From: Sphingobacterium sp. CZ-2
Lineage (GTDB): Bacteria > Bacteroidota > Bacteroidia > Sphingobacteriales > Sphingobacteriaceae
Assembly: GCF_004526235.1 (NCBI RefSeq)
Contig: NZ_CP038159.1
Span: 3,410,001 to 3,474,000, forward strand
Reading direction: 5' to 3'
Length of the DNA: 64,000 nt
Shown here: positions 16,932-24,617 of the stretch, piece after piece
Layout of the letters: each line of letters opens with the position of its first letter
Numbering within the stretch: position 1 is the first letter of the stretch
The notes under the pieces: model-generated
What the model was told of the DNA's origin: nothing
The model's input: only the letters and a program-made list of their open reading frames with translations
Databases searched by the model: none
Position numbers and translations under genes: made by a program

Positions 16932-17972
16932 ATGAAAACACTCAAGCAGGTCGTTGGCATTGACGTCGGTAGTAAGGAACTGGTCGTATGCTTTGGCAAG
17001 ATCTTTTCCAATCTGGATAAAAAGCTGTGCCAATATGGTAATTTCCGAAACTCGGATAAAGGTTTGATAAAGCTTTACGAATGGGTACAGACCCATACCT
17101 GTGAGGATAGTCCTCTTCATTTTGTCATGGAGGCTACAGGCGTTTATCACGAAAAGCTAGCCTATTTTCTGGAAAGCAAGGGGTGCAATATCAGTATTGT
17201 CCTGCCAAACAAGATCAGCAACTATTTCCGTACCTTAGAGATCAAGACGATAACGGATAGTACCTGCTCGGAAGCTATCACCTTATTTGGCCTAGAGCGC
17301 AACCTGGAGTTGTGGCGCAAGCCAGACCCCACCTATAAGCGTTTGAAGCAGCTGACCCGGGAGAGAGACCAATTGGTACAGGAACGTACTGCTGTCAAGA
17401 ACCAGCTACATGCAGAACAGGCAGAGGCAGAACCCAATGAAAACTCTATAGGACGGATAAAGGAACGCATAGCAGTACTGCAAAGACAGGAAAAGGAAAT
17501 AATGACCGAGTTAAAGCTCATTGTTAAGGAGAGTTCCTTACTCAAAAAACAAACAGATAACCTGACCACAATCCCTGGAATTGGACTGCTGACAGCAGTA
17601 ACAGTATTGGCAGAAACGAATGGATTTGAGATGATCCGAAATAAAAAGCAACTGGTAAGCTATGCCGGCCTGGACATAAAGGAAAAACAGTCCGGAACAT
17701 CGATCCAGAGCAAACCTACCATATCCAAACGGGGCAACAGATACCTGAGAAAATCCCTTCATTTACCTGCATTGGCCGCCATAAGGCATGATGAACATTA
17801 TTCTAATACATTTACAAGGCTTGTTTCAAGAAATGGCATCAAAATGAAAGCAGCAGTAGCTGTGCAAAGGAAACTTCTAGAGCTGATGTTTATAATTTAT
17901 AAAAACGAACAGCGGTATGATCCACAATACCATCTCCAAAAGTATCAGAACGAAAAAGTAGATACAAATTAG
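16932..17972 (+). CDS. IS110-family transposase (DEDD recombinase)
   Basis: The 346-residue protein has the RuvC-like DEDD N-terminal domain and the C-terminal Transposase_20 domain with a serine nucleophile. Visible catalytic positions are D11 (VVGIDVGSKE), E67 (FVMEATGVYHE) and D109 (TITDSTCSEA). The position three residues on, usually Asp, is C112. A coiled-coil segment (about 135-205) separates the domains. The C-terminal part has TIPGIGLLTAVTVLAE and YAGLDIKEKQSGTS with the candidate serine S254. The length is normal and there is no frameshift, so the gene is intact. The D-to-C change may be a feature of a Bacteroidota subgroup or a defect. Confidence 0.94.
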   Translation: MKTLKQVVGIDVGSKELVVCFGKIFSNLDKKLCQYGNFRNSDKGLIKLYEWVQTHTCEDSPLHFVMEATGVYHEKLAYFLESKGCNISIVLPNKISNYFRTLEIKTITDSTCSEAITLFGLERNLELWRKPDPTYKRLKQLTRERDQLVQERTAVKNQLHAEQAEAEPNENSIGRIKERIAVLQRQEKEIMTELKLIVKESSLLKKQTDNLTTIPGIGLLTAVTVLAETNGFEMIRNKKQLVSYAGLDIKEKQSGTSIQSKPTISKRGNRYLRKSLHLPALAAIRHDEHYSNTFTRLVSRNGIKMKAAVAVQRKLLELMFIIYKNEQRYDPQYHLQKYQNEKVDTN

Positions 17973-18334
17973 GGCGGCCAAAAACGGCTACCCTAAACAG
18001 GCTGGCAATAGACCGCCTAAAACCCGAAATTACAAAAAAAAGATAAAATTGACTTGTATATTAACACAGAATCTAAAAAGGTCTCTTAAAAAAGAAACCC
18101 GTCATTAAAATTTAATCATAGGTTAGCTTCGAAGATAAACCATACTGAAAGTATACTAAAAGTATGTAAAATCTATGGTTTACATATTTCCTCTATACTT
18201 TAACCCCGCTTTAACCCTACTTAAACCACGATTTTAACCCTAATTCAAACATATTTTGAATACACAATACCGATACTGGGGGCAGAAAATGGAATATATA
18301 GGTTTAGAAGATGCCTTTTTTTATAAAGATTAAA
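17973..18334. other. IS right tail followed by a phased noncoding repeat
   Basis: This 362-bp gap holds the right noncoding part of the IS110 element (to roughly 18115), copy A of a dispersed 171-bp repeat (18122-18292), and a short AT-rich stretch before the end of the convergent EEP-family gene. No ORF is apparent. Confidence 0.6.
18122..18292 (+). repeat. Dispersed 171-bp noncoding repeat with 11-bp period, copy A
   Basis: Aligned by eye to 52317-52487 without any gap, about 126 of 171 positions agree. From 18142 to 18263 the sequence divides into eleven 11-base units, with a single extra G at 18230, for example ATACTGAAAGT, ATACTAAAAGT, ACTTTAACCCC, GCTTTAACCCT. A stem AAACCATA (18137-18144) pairs with TATGGTTT (18174-18181). 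TTCAAA-CATAT-TTTGAA (18244-18260) is a perfect dyad. There is no coding potential. The function is unknown. Confidence 0.85.
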
Positions 18335-19093
18335 CTATTTGAAAGTGATTTCAGCTACCAAAGGTAGGTGATCAGAAGCATACGTTTCATTGATGGTGGT
18401 ATAGCTCTTCCACTCAAATTCACGGTTCTTTAAGACCATGATATAATCGATTTCACTTTTAGGATTAATCACTGGAATAGTAGGTTTATTCGTGCTGGTA
18501 TTGCGCACAAAATATTCTTCCAAGATCTTAATGGGTTTGGAATCTGGTCTTGCATTCAGATCTCCTACCAAAATCAATGGTTTACTGTACAGTTCGCCTA
18601 ATTCATTGATGAATGCTGCTTGCGCAATTCTGTTTTCCTCTTTTAAATCCAAATGGGTATTGGCCAAAGAAATAGTCTTACCATCAGGAAGCTGTACATC
18701 TACAATCGCTAATGATCGGTTTTCACTTGCTACTGGCATTGGAAGATCATACCTTCTTTTTCCAATAATCTTATGTTTAGATAAAATCAAAACACCGTAA
18801 TATCCTTTTTCCAAATTGATACCCTTAGAAAAAAAGTATTCCATTCCCGTCATTTCAGCCAACTTCTCCGCCTGATTGATCATCTCTGACCGAGAAACGT
18901 TGATATCCACTTCTTGAATCCCTACAACATCAGCTTTTGCTTCATTGATCACTTTAGCAATGGCTTCCATATCGATAACATTGGGTTTGGAAGGTGGATT
19001 CGCATGATGGATATTATAGGTTAGAATTCTAACTGTTTGGGCTTGCAATACCATCGAGAAACATAACGATAAAAAAAGAATGAAATAGCGCAT
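18335..19093 (-). CDS. Secreted endonuclease/exonuclease/phosphatase-family hydrolase
   Basis: The 252 residues begin with a signal peptide ending at LQAQ (about residue 19), so the protein is exported. EEP-fold motifs are all present: RILTYNIHHAN (Mg-binding Asn), GIQEVDINVSRS (catalytic Glu), LANTHLDLK, LVGDLNARPDSKP, and the C-terminal SDHLPLVAEI (His). The fold covers DNases, sphingomyelinases and phosphoinositide phosphatases; the substrate is not deducible. An exported nuclease or phosphodiesterase role is likely. It is divergent from ggt, with 66 bp between them. Confidence 0.86.
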   Translation of the reverse strand: MRYFILFLSLCFSMVLQAQTVRILTYNIHHANPPSKPNVIDMEAIAKVINEAKADVVGIQEVDINVSRSEMINQAEKLAEMTGMEYFFSKGINLEKGYYGVLILSKHKIIGKRRYDLPMPVASENRSLAIVDVQLPDGKTISLANTHLDLKEENRIAQAAFINELGELYSKPLILVGDLNARPDSKPIKILEEYFVRNTSTNKPTIPVINPKSEIDYIMVLKNREFEWKSYTTINETYASDHLPLVAEITFK

Positions 19094-19159
19094 AAAATAA
19101 TTTTTTGAATGAAGTTAATTATATTCCCCTAATAATTCCAATTTATTATCTTTATCCTC

Positions 19160-20854
19160 ATGAAAAAACCGAATTTACTCTATATCCTTTGTTTATTTTT
19201 ATTTCTAGGATCATGTTCTGTCAATCAACAAACAGGTTCTGAAGTCAATGAATTCGCAAATGCGGCCGTGGTGACTGCCAACCCCATTGCTTCACAAGTC
19301 GGTGTGGATATTTTAAGAAAAGGAGGAAATGCGGTGGATGCAGCCATTGCAGTTAAGTTTGCTTTAGCTGTGGTCTACCCCAATGCAGGGAATTTAGGAG
19401 GTGGAGGTTTTATGGTCTATCGGGGAAAAGATGGGTCGGTCTCTTCGTTGGATTTCCGAGAAAAAGCGCCAGCTGCGGCATCCAGGGACATGTACCTCGA
19501 CAAAGAAGGCAATCCAATAACAGATTTGAGCTTATATGGGCAACTAGCATCTGGTGTACCGGGTTCTGTAGCAGGAATGGATGAAGCATTTAAAAAATAT
19601 GGTTCTTTGTCTTGGCAAGAATTGATTCAACCAGCGATAGAACTTGCCGAAAAGGGTTTCAAGATCACCGAACAACAGGCAGGAGAATTCAATAGATATA
19701 AAGAACGATTTACTCGTTTGAATCCAAAAGGTGCTGCTATCATCAAAGAGCAATCTTGGAAAGCAGGCGATCTTTTTGTACAGCAAGATTTAGCGGAAAC
19801 ATTAAAACGAATTGCGGCACAAGGACGCGATGGGTTTTATAAGGGTAAAACAGCAGATCTGATCGTGGAGGAAATGAAGAGTGGGAATGGCATCATCACA
19901 CATCAAGATTTAGCCGATTACCAAGCGATTTGGCGTAATCCAATTGTAGGGACTTATAAAATCTACAAGGTGATATCCATGCCGCCGCCATCTTCTGGTG
20001 GTGTGGCATTAATGGCCTTGCTGCAATCAGTAGAGAAATATCCTCTGTCAAAATGGGGTTTCCAACACGACAGTACGGTGCGCGCTATGGTAGAAGCGGA
20101 ACGTAGAGTTTATGCGGATAGGGCAACACATTTGGGAGATCCTGATTTTTATAAAGTACCGGTAGAATTCTTGAACGATGCAAAATTCAATCAAGATCGC
20201 ATGGCGAAAGTAAGTCTTTCAAAAGCTACGCCTAGTGATTTGATCAAAGCGGCTAAATTTCCGGGATATGAATCCGAAGAAACCACGCATTATAGCATTG
20301 TGGACAAGGACGGAAATGCAGTCTCCTTAACCACCACCATTAATGGCTCCTATGGATCTTGCGTATGGGTGGCTGGGGCAGGTTTTCTGCTGAACAATGA
20401 AATGGATGATTTTTCTGTTAAACCTGGATCGCCAAATATGTATGGGTTATTGGGAGGAAAAGCGAACGCCATTGAGCCTGGAAAAAGGATGTTAAGCGCC
20501 ATGACCCCAACTATTATTGAGGAAAATGGAAAATTGAAGATGGTTGTTGGTACGCCTGGGGGATCGACAATTATAACCTCTGTTTTTCAGACTATTTTAA
20601 ATGTGCTGGAATTTGATATGACGGCGCAGGAATCTGTAAGTGCAGCAAGATTTCATCATCAATGGAGACCTGATGTTATTGATGTGGAAGCAAAAGCGAT
20701 TGATTCATTAACAAGGGTTAGCTTGACAAAGGATGGGTATAAGCTAAATAAAAGGGGTGCTATCGGAAGGGTGGAGAACATTGTTATTTTACCGAATGGC
20801 AAGAAACAGACAGGTGCTGATCCACGTGGAGATGATAAAGCGGCAGGGTATTAG
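19160..20854 (+). CDS. ggt: Gamma-glutamyltransferase
   Basis: GGT cleaves and transfers the gamma-glutamyl group of glutathione and related peptides in the periplasm, after autocatalytic cleavage into two subunits. The 564 residues start with a lipoprotein signal (LFLFLGSCSVNQ, lipobox Cys near 19). Large-subunit motifs AVDAAIAVKFALAVVYP, NLGGGGFMVYRG and DFREKAPAAA follow. The processing site and Thr nucleophile lie in EETTHYSIVDKDGNAVSLTT, and the small-subunit loop in GTPGGSTIITSVFQ. A near-consensus -7 box (TATCTTTA, 19147-19154) ends five bases before the ATG. A palindromic repeat follows the stop. Confidence 0.94.
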   Translation: MKKPNLLYILCLFLFLGSCSVNQQTGSEVNEFANAAVVTANPIASQVGVDILRKGGNAVDAAIAVKFALAVVYPNAGNLGGGGFMVYRGKDGSVSSLDFREKAPAAASRDMYLDKEGNPITDLSLYGQLASGVPGSVAGMDEAFKKYGSLSWQELIQPAIELAEKGFKITEQQAGEFNRYKERFTRLNPKGAAIIKEQSWKAGDLFVQQDLAETLKRIAAQGRDGFYKGKTADLIVEEMKSGNGIITHQDLADYQAIWRNPIVGTYKIYKVISMPPPSSGGVALMALLQSVEKYPLSKWGFQHDSTVRAMVEAERRVYADRATHLGDPDFYKVPVEFLNDAKFNQDRMAKVSLSKATPSDLIKAAKFPGYESEETTHYSIVDKDGNAVSLTTTINGSYGSCVWVAGAGFLLNNEMDDFSVKPGSPNMYGLLGGKANAIEPGKRMLSAMTPTIIEENGKLKMVVGTPGGSTIITSVFQTILNVLEFDMTAQESVSAARFHHQWRPDVIDVEAKAIDSLTRVSLTKDGYKLNKRGAIGRVENIVILPNGKKQTGADPRGDDKAAGY

Positions 20855-20865
20855 GTTTCTATAAG

Positions 20866-20971
20866 CGTCATTGCTAGGAGGCACGACGAAGCAATCTTTA
20901 CACTAGTCGTAAGATTGCTTCGTTCCTCGCAATGACGTGACGCGCCGCAATGACGTGAAGCCTCGCAATGC
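20866..20971. repeat. Palindromic intergenic repeat (GTCATTGCGAGG family), copy 2
   Basis: CGTCATTGCTAGGAG plus GACGAAGCAATCTT forms a left arm, and AAGATTGCTTCGT plus CCTCGCAATGACG the right arm. Degenerate GCAATGACGTGA units follow. It matches the core of the cluster at 9684-9861 and, like it, lies between convergent genes (ggt and rmuC). Confidence 0.85.
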
Positions 20972-20981
20972 CAGATTGAAA

Positions 20982-22301
20982 TCACTCCAAATACTTTCCG
21001 CCAATCTGCTTATTAGTCTTAGCGCCAAGGTTTTTTAGCTGTTCAATCTTCCTAACCACATTTCCAGGTCCTTCAGCCAATTTCTTCATGGCATCTTCAT
21101 GCTTATTGGAGGCCTTTTGAAGATATCCTTGGATCTGTTCCATATCATCCAAAAAACCCACAAACTTATCATATAACAATCCCGCCTCCTTCGCTATTTC
21201 CAGCACATTTTTATTCTGTCTTTCCTGTTTCCAAACACTGGCGATCGTTCTCAGCGTAGCCAATAACGTAGAAGGACTGACAATAACCACCCTCCTATCC
21301 CAAGCATCTGAAAAAAGCTCGGGTTTTTGATTCACAGCCATGCTCAACGACGATTCTATCGGCACAAACATCAGCACAAAGTCCGGAGAATGAATTCCAT
21401 AAAGACTATGGTAATCCTTAGCCGACAATTCACGGATATGGTTTTCCAAGGATGACACATGCTGTTTTAAAGCAATAATCCTATCCTCCTCCGTATCTGC
21501 ATTTACCGCGCGCTCGTAGGCCACCATGGATAATTTAGCATCTACTACCAAATGTTTCTCATCCGGTAGGAAAATGATCGCATCAGGTTGTAACCTCTTC
21601 CCCCCTATTTCCTGCAAAGAGGCCTGCAATTTATACTCCTGATCCTTGATCAAACCTGAACGTTCCAGAACTCGTTCTAAAATGATCTCCCCCCAATTGC
21701 CCTGCTTTTTATTATCCCCCTTCAATGCCTTGGCCAAATTGTTGGCTTCCTCACGAATCTGCACACTTTGCTGCATCAATTGCTCCACAACCCCTTTCAG
21801 CACATGCCTCTCCGCAGATTCTTGTTGATAGCTCTTGGCAACCTGCTCCTCAAATGATTTTATCTTTTCCTTTAACGGATTCAGCAACAAATTCATCTGC
21901 TCTTGGTTATGTTGCGTGAATCGTTGGGTCTTTTCTTCCAATATGCTGTTTGCCAATAACTGAAATTCTTTATTGAATTGGGATTTTATAGCTTCCAGCT
22001 CCTCCTTTTGTTCCACAAATTTATCCTGTTGGGCCTGCAAATAAGCATTAGTGGCTTCCAACGTACGCTCAACACTTTGACGCGCATCCATTTCCTCCTT
22101 CCAAGAAATATTAACCCGTTCCCAATCCTGCTTCAACAACAGCTCCCGCTCGCCTGACTTGGCATGAGCAATCTGCATTTCCTGAAATTGTTTTTTCAGA
22201 TCTTCATGCTGTTCAAAAGATATGGATTTTGAATTCCGGACAAAAAGCCAAATACAAATCACCACCAATATGATCAGGACAATTGGATAAAGAATTTCCA
22301 T
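20982..22301 (-). CDS. rmuC: DNA recombination protein RmuC
   Basis: RmuC is a membrane-anchored, coiled-coil protein with a nuclease-like core, thought to limit inversions at short inverted repeats. The 439 residues show one N-terminal membrane segment (EILYPIVLIILVVICIWLF), a long coiled coil (about 30-200) and the RmuC core. The core has KQGNWGEIILERVLERSGL, QPDAIIFLPDEKHLVVDAK, VLMFVPIESSLSMA and VIVSPSTLLATLRTIASVW. The length and order match the family. It is probably co-transcribed with the arginase-fold gene upstream, whose stop lies 27 bp before the rmuC start. Confidence 0.94.
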   Translation of the reverse strand: MEILYPIVLIILVVICIWLFVRNSKSISFEQHEDLKKQFQEMQIAHAKSGERELLLKQDWERVNISWKEEMDARQSVERTLEATNAYLQAQQDKFVEQKEELEAIKSQFNKEFQLLANSILEEKTQRFTQHNQEQMNLLLNPLKEKIKSFEEQVAKSYQQESAERHVLKGVVEQLMQQSVQIREEANNLAKALKGDNKKQGNWGEIILERVLERSGLIKDQEYKLQASLQEIGGKRLQPDAIIFLPDEKHLVVDAKLSMVAYERAVNADTEEDRIIALKQHVSSLENHIRELSAKDYHSLYGIHSPDFVLMFVPIESSLSMAVNQKPELFSDAWDRRVVIVSPSTLLATLRTIASVWKQERQNKNVLEIAKEAGLLYDKFVGFLDDMEQIQGYLQKASNKHEDAMKKLAEGPGNVVRKIEQLKNLGAKTNKQIGGKYLE

Positions 22302-22328
22302 GAAAGAATAAATTAAACTTATGATTTA

Positions 22329-23516
22329 TTATTGCAGCTTCTGATGGGTTTTCCACCAAAGATCAGGCATTTCCCCTGAAACCGCCATCTGGTAATCCTC
22401 ATACCTACAAGGCACCAGGTAAAACCGTTCATTAACTGATTTTGAACCAAAATAAGGCACCTGCATCCACCAACGATCCGACTTCTTGCTCTTCACAAAC
22501 ACCAATTCATAGTCATCAGCCTCCAAGGTCGTGCGATAGATGATATAGTTTGATTTTGGATACATTGGCGCATCTTTCTTGCGGCTATAATACCCATCTA
22601 CGAAACACCAGATCATCTGTGCAATCAGCATGGCTGTCTGCCCCATAGGATCGAAGGTTGGATTATACTCATAGATCCCGAAAGAAGTACATTTATCAGA
22701 CATCCCAGCATACCTCGCCAATTGGCAAGCCTCATCCCCATACAGTCCATTAGGACCAGCATTGGCATTCCCCCCAGCTTCGGAAGCACGGATAGCTCCG
22801 ATATCAAAACTGATCATATCCGCTGCTCTGATAATGGGCTCTGCCTGATCCAATTTCCCTGAAAATGAACCCAAACGGATCGCATTGAAAAACAATTTAT
22901 CATACATATTGATGGACTCCTTGCTCACCAAATAAGTCTGATAGGCGATATTGCTCAGATTGAACAGGTAATCCGGTTGATGCAGAATAATATGGTTCAA
23001 ATAGGTATTGGAATTCAATGGCATATTGTCCGGATTATCCTGATCCAGATCGAATTTGGAATCTATGATCCCCACATCAACACGTTGCTCTAAATTTTCA
23101 TATGCCGTATACTGCGCATAGGTCAAGTCTTGCCCTCCACCGATAAGGATAGGTAGGATATCCATTTTCATCAGTTCTTCCAACAACAACCTCACAGCCA
23201 CATAGGTATCCTTGATGGTCGAGCCTGCCTTCACATTCCCAAGATCAGCAATCTTAATCTTATAATCACCTTGATAGAGCTCGTAGAAATGCTTTCTCAC
23301 CGCATCAGCAGCCTTTTGGGTTCCATTGTTGTTTACCGAACCTCTGCCCTCTTCCACACCGATCAGAGCGATGTGTGGGCGGCTTTCCTCTTCTTCTAAA
23401 TCAGGAAAACTGTCGAGATATTTTGTGATGGTATGTCCAAATTGTGAATTATAATATTGGCTTGGATCGCCAATGCTTTCTGGCTTAATGGGTGATAAAA
23501 AATCTGCTAATGACAT
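22329..23516 (-). CDS. Arginase-fold (ureohydrolase) protein with degenerate metal site
   Basis: The protein resembles arginase and formimidoylglutamase, but the Mn-binding motifs are altered. GG(D/G)H becomes GGGQD at 126-130, DAHxD becomes DSKFD at 152-156, and SxDxDxxDP becomes SFDIGAIRA at 236-244. The family enzymes use two Mn ions held by these His and Asp residues, so this copy probably does not catalyse the classical reaction. The fold is still well kept (IALIGVEEGRG, LPILIGGGQDLTYAQ, YGDEACQLARYAGMS). The ATG at 23516 (MSLADFLSPIKPE) is preferred; an upstream in-frame start at 23603 would add 29 unlikely residues. Bacteroidota often carry such variants, annotated 'formimidoylglutamase' or 'arginase'. 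Function unknown. Confidence 0.78.
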   Translation of the reverse strand: MSLADFLSPIKPESIGDPSQYYNSQFGHTITKYLDSFPDLEEEESRPHIALIGVEEGRGSVNNNGTQKAADAVRKHFYELYQGDYKIKIADLGNVKAGSTIKDTYVAVRLLLEELMKMDILPILIGGGQDLTYAQYTAYENLEQRVDVGIIDSKFDLDQDNPDNMPLNSNTYLNHIILHQPDYLFNLSNIAYQTYLVSKESINMYDKLFFNAIRLGSFSGKLDQAEPIIRAADMISFDIGAIRASEAGGNANAGPNGLYGDEACQLARYAGMSDKCTSFGIYEYNPTFDPMGQTAMLIAQMIWCFVDGYYSRKKDAPMYPKSNYIIYRTTLEADDYELVFVKSKKSDRWWMQVPYFGSKSVNERFYLVPCRYEDYQMAVSGEMPDLWWKTHQKLQ

Positions 23517-23587
23517 ATTGATCTTATAAATACTGATTTTTTCTAGGGAATATCCTATTGTATTTAGCAAATATGCATTTATTAGCT

Positions 23588-23595
23588 TACTTTTG
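23588..23595 (+). promoter_or_regulatory. -7 promoter box of the SDR-serB operon
   Basis: TACTTTTG matches TAnnTTTG, 32 bp before the GTG start at 23628. No good -33 element is seen. Confidence 0.45.
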
Positions 23596-23627
23596 GTTAA
23601 CATAATTTTTCAACAATAAGTTAGGAA

Positions 23628-24593
23628 GTGATTTTAGTAACTGGAGGCACAGGATTTTTAGGTTCAACTTTATTGCAAAGGCTCATTGATGATGGGCAAA
23701 GCATTATTGCTACCAAACGTGAATCCTCCAACATTCCTGAACAGCTTAAATCTTCCTCCTTGATCCAATGGGTGGATGCCGATATCACAGATTATTATGC
23801 ATTAGAAGAATTGGTTTCCCAAGTAAACCAAGTTTATCATTGTGCTGCAGTGATCTCCTACCACAAATCGGATGCCTCTAAAATGTTCCAAACGAACATT
23901 GAAGGCACCAAACACATCGTCAACCTTTGTCTGCATCACGAAATCCGACTGGTTCATGTCAGTTCGATTGCTGCATTAGGGACCAATAAACAGGGGCACC
24001 CAGTAAAAGAGAACGACAAATGGGAGTTTTCCCCTAATCTGTCCAAATATTCACTTGCTAAATATGAAAGTGAAATGGAAGTTTGGCGAGGAATTGCGGA
24101 GGGCTTAGATGCCGTCATTGTCAATCCTTCGGTGATCATGGGTGTTGGGACTGATAAAAATGCGTCCAAAAGTATTTTTGAACTTGTAAAGAAAGGGAAT
24201 AAGATCTATCCTTTGGGATCTATTGGTGTAGTGGATGTACAAGACGTTGCGAAAATTATGATGATGTTAATGAATAGCGAAATTTCTGGTCAACGCTTCA
24301 TACTCAACGCGGAGAACATCAGTAATCGGGAATTGTTGGAGAAAATCAGCAGCAGGATGAATAAACCTGCTCCGACCATCAAAGCCACCCCGACATTACT
24401 TTCCGTTGCATGGCGTGTATCCAAAGCGCTGGCATTGCTACAGGGCAAAAAGCCGGTATTGACACGAGAAACTGCTCGTGCTGCCACCAAGAAATTAGCT
24501 TATGATAATACGAAGATCATTAACACCTTAGGCGTCAACTTCAAATCCGTCGATCAGATCGTGGATGAAGTTTGCCAGGCATATTATGCTTAA
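23628..24593 (+). CDS. NAD(P)-dependent epimerase/dehydratase-family protein (extended SDR)
   Basis: The 321 residues begin at a GTG codon giving MILVTGGTGFLGSTLLQRL, the Rossmann glycine motif TGGxGFxG. HCAAVISYHKSD, the catalytic YSLAKYESE (YxxxK) and VNPSVIMGVG identify an extended short-chain dehydrogenase/reductase. Similar proteins include dihydroflavonol-4-reductase-like and hopanoid-associated sugar epimerases; the substrate is unknown. The GTG sits close after AGGA, a modest ribosome-binding site. The serB-like gene follows after 24 bp, so the two form an operon, but no functional link is evident. Confidence 0.84.
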   Translation: MILVTGGTGFLGSTLLQRLIDDGQSIIATKRESSNIPEQLKSSSLIQWVDADITDYYALEELVSQVNQVYHCAAVISYHKSDASKMFQTNIEGTKHIVNLCLHHEIRLVHVSSIAALGTNKQGHPVKENDKWEFSPNLSKYSLAKYESEMEVWRGIAEGLDAVIVNPSVIMGVGTDKNASKSIFELVKKGNKIYPLGSIGVVDVQDVAKIMMMLMNSEISGQRFILNAENISNRELLEKISSRMNKPAPTIKATPTLLSVAWRVSKALALLQGKKPVLTRETARAATKKLAYDNTKIINTLGVNFKSVDQIVDEVCQAYYA

Positions 24594-24617
24594 AACAATC
24601 TAAACAAACCATATACA

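Larger units (their letters stand above)
16660..18115 (+). mobile_element. IS110-family insertion sequence, ends approximate
   Basis: The element consists of a long left noncoding part (about 16660-16931), a 346-codon recombinase gene, and a right noncoding tail. IS110 elements lack long terminal inverted repeats and often leave no target duplication, so exact ends cannot be read here; both boundaries are estimates. The upstream noncoding length is typical of IS110-group elements, whose left end encodes the bridge RNA. The insertion falls between the MazG-like gene and a noncoding repeat that begins at 18122, and it breaks no visible gene. Confidence 0.6.

Noticed and set aside
17973..18115. 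Exact right end of the IS110 element.
   Set aside because: No terminal repeats or target duplication are readable, so only an approximate boundary is given.
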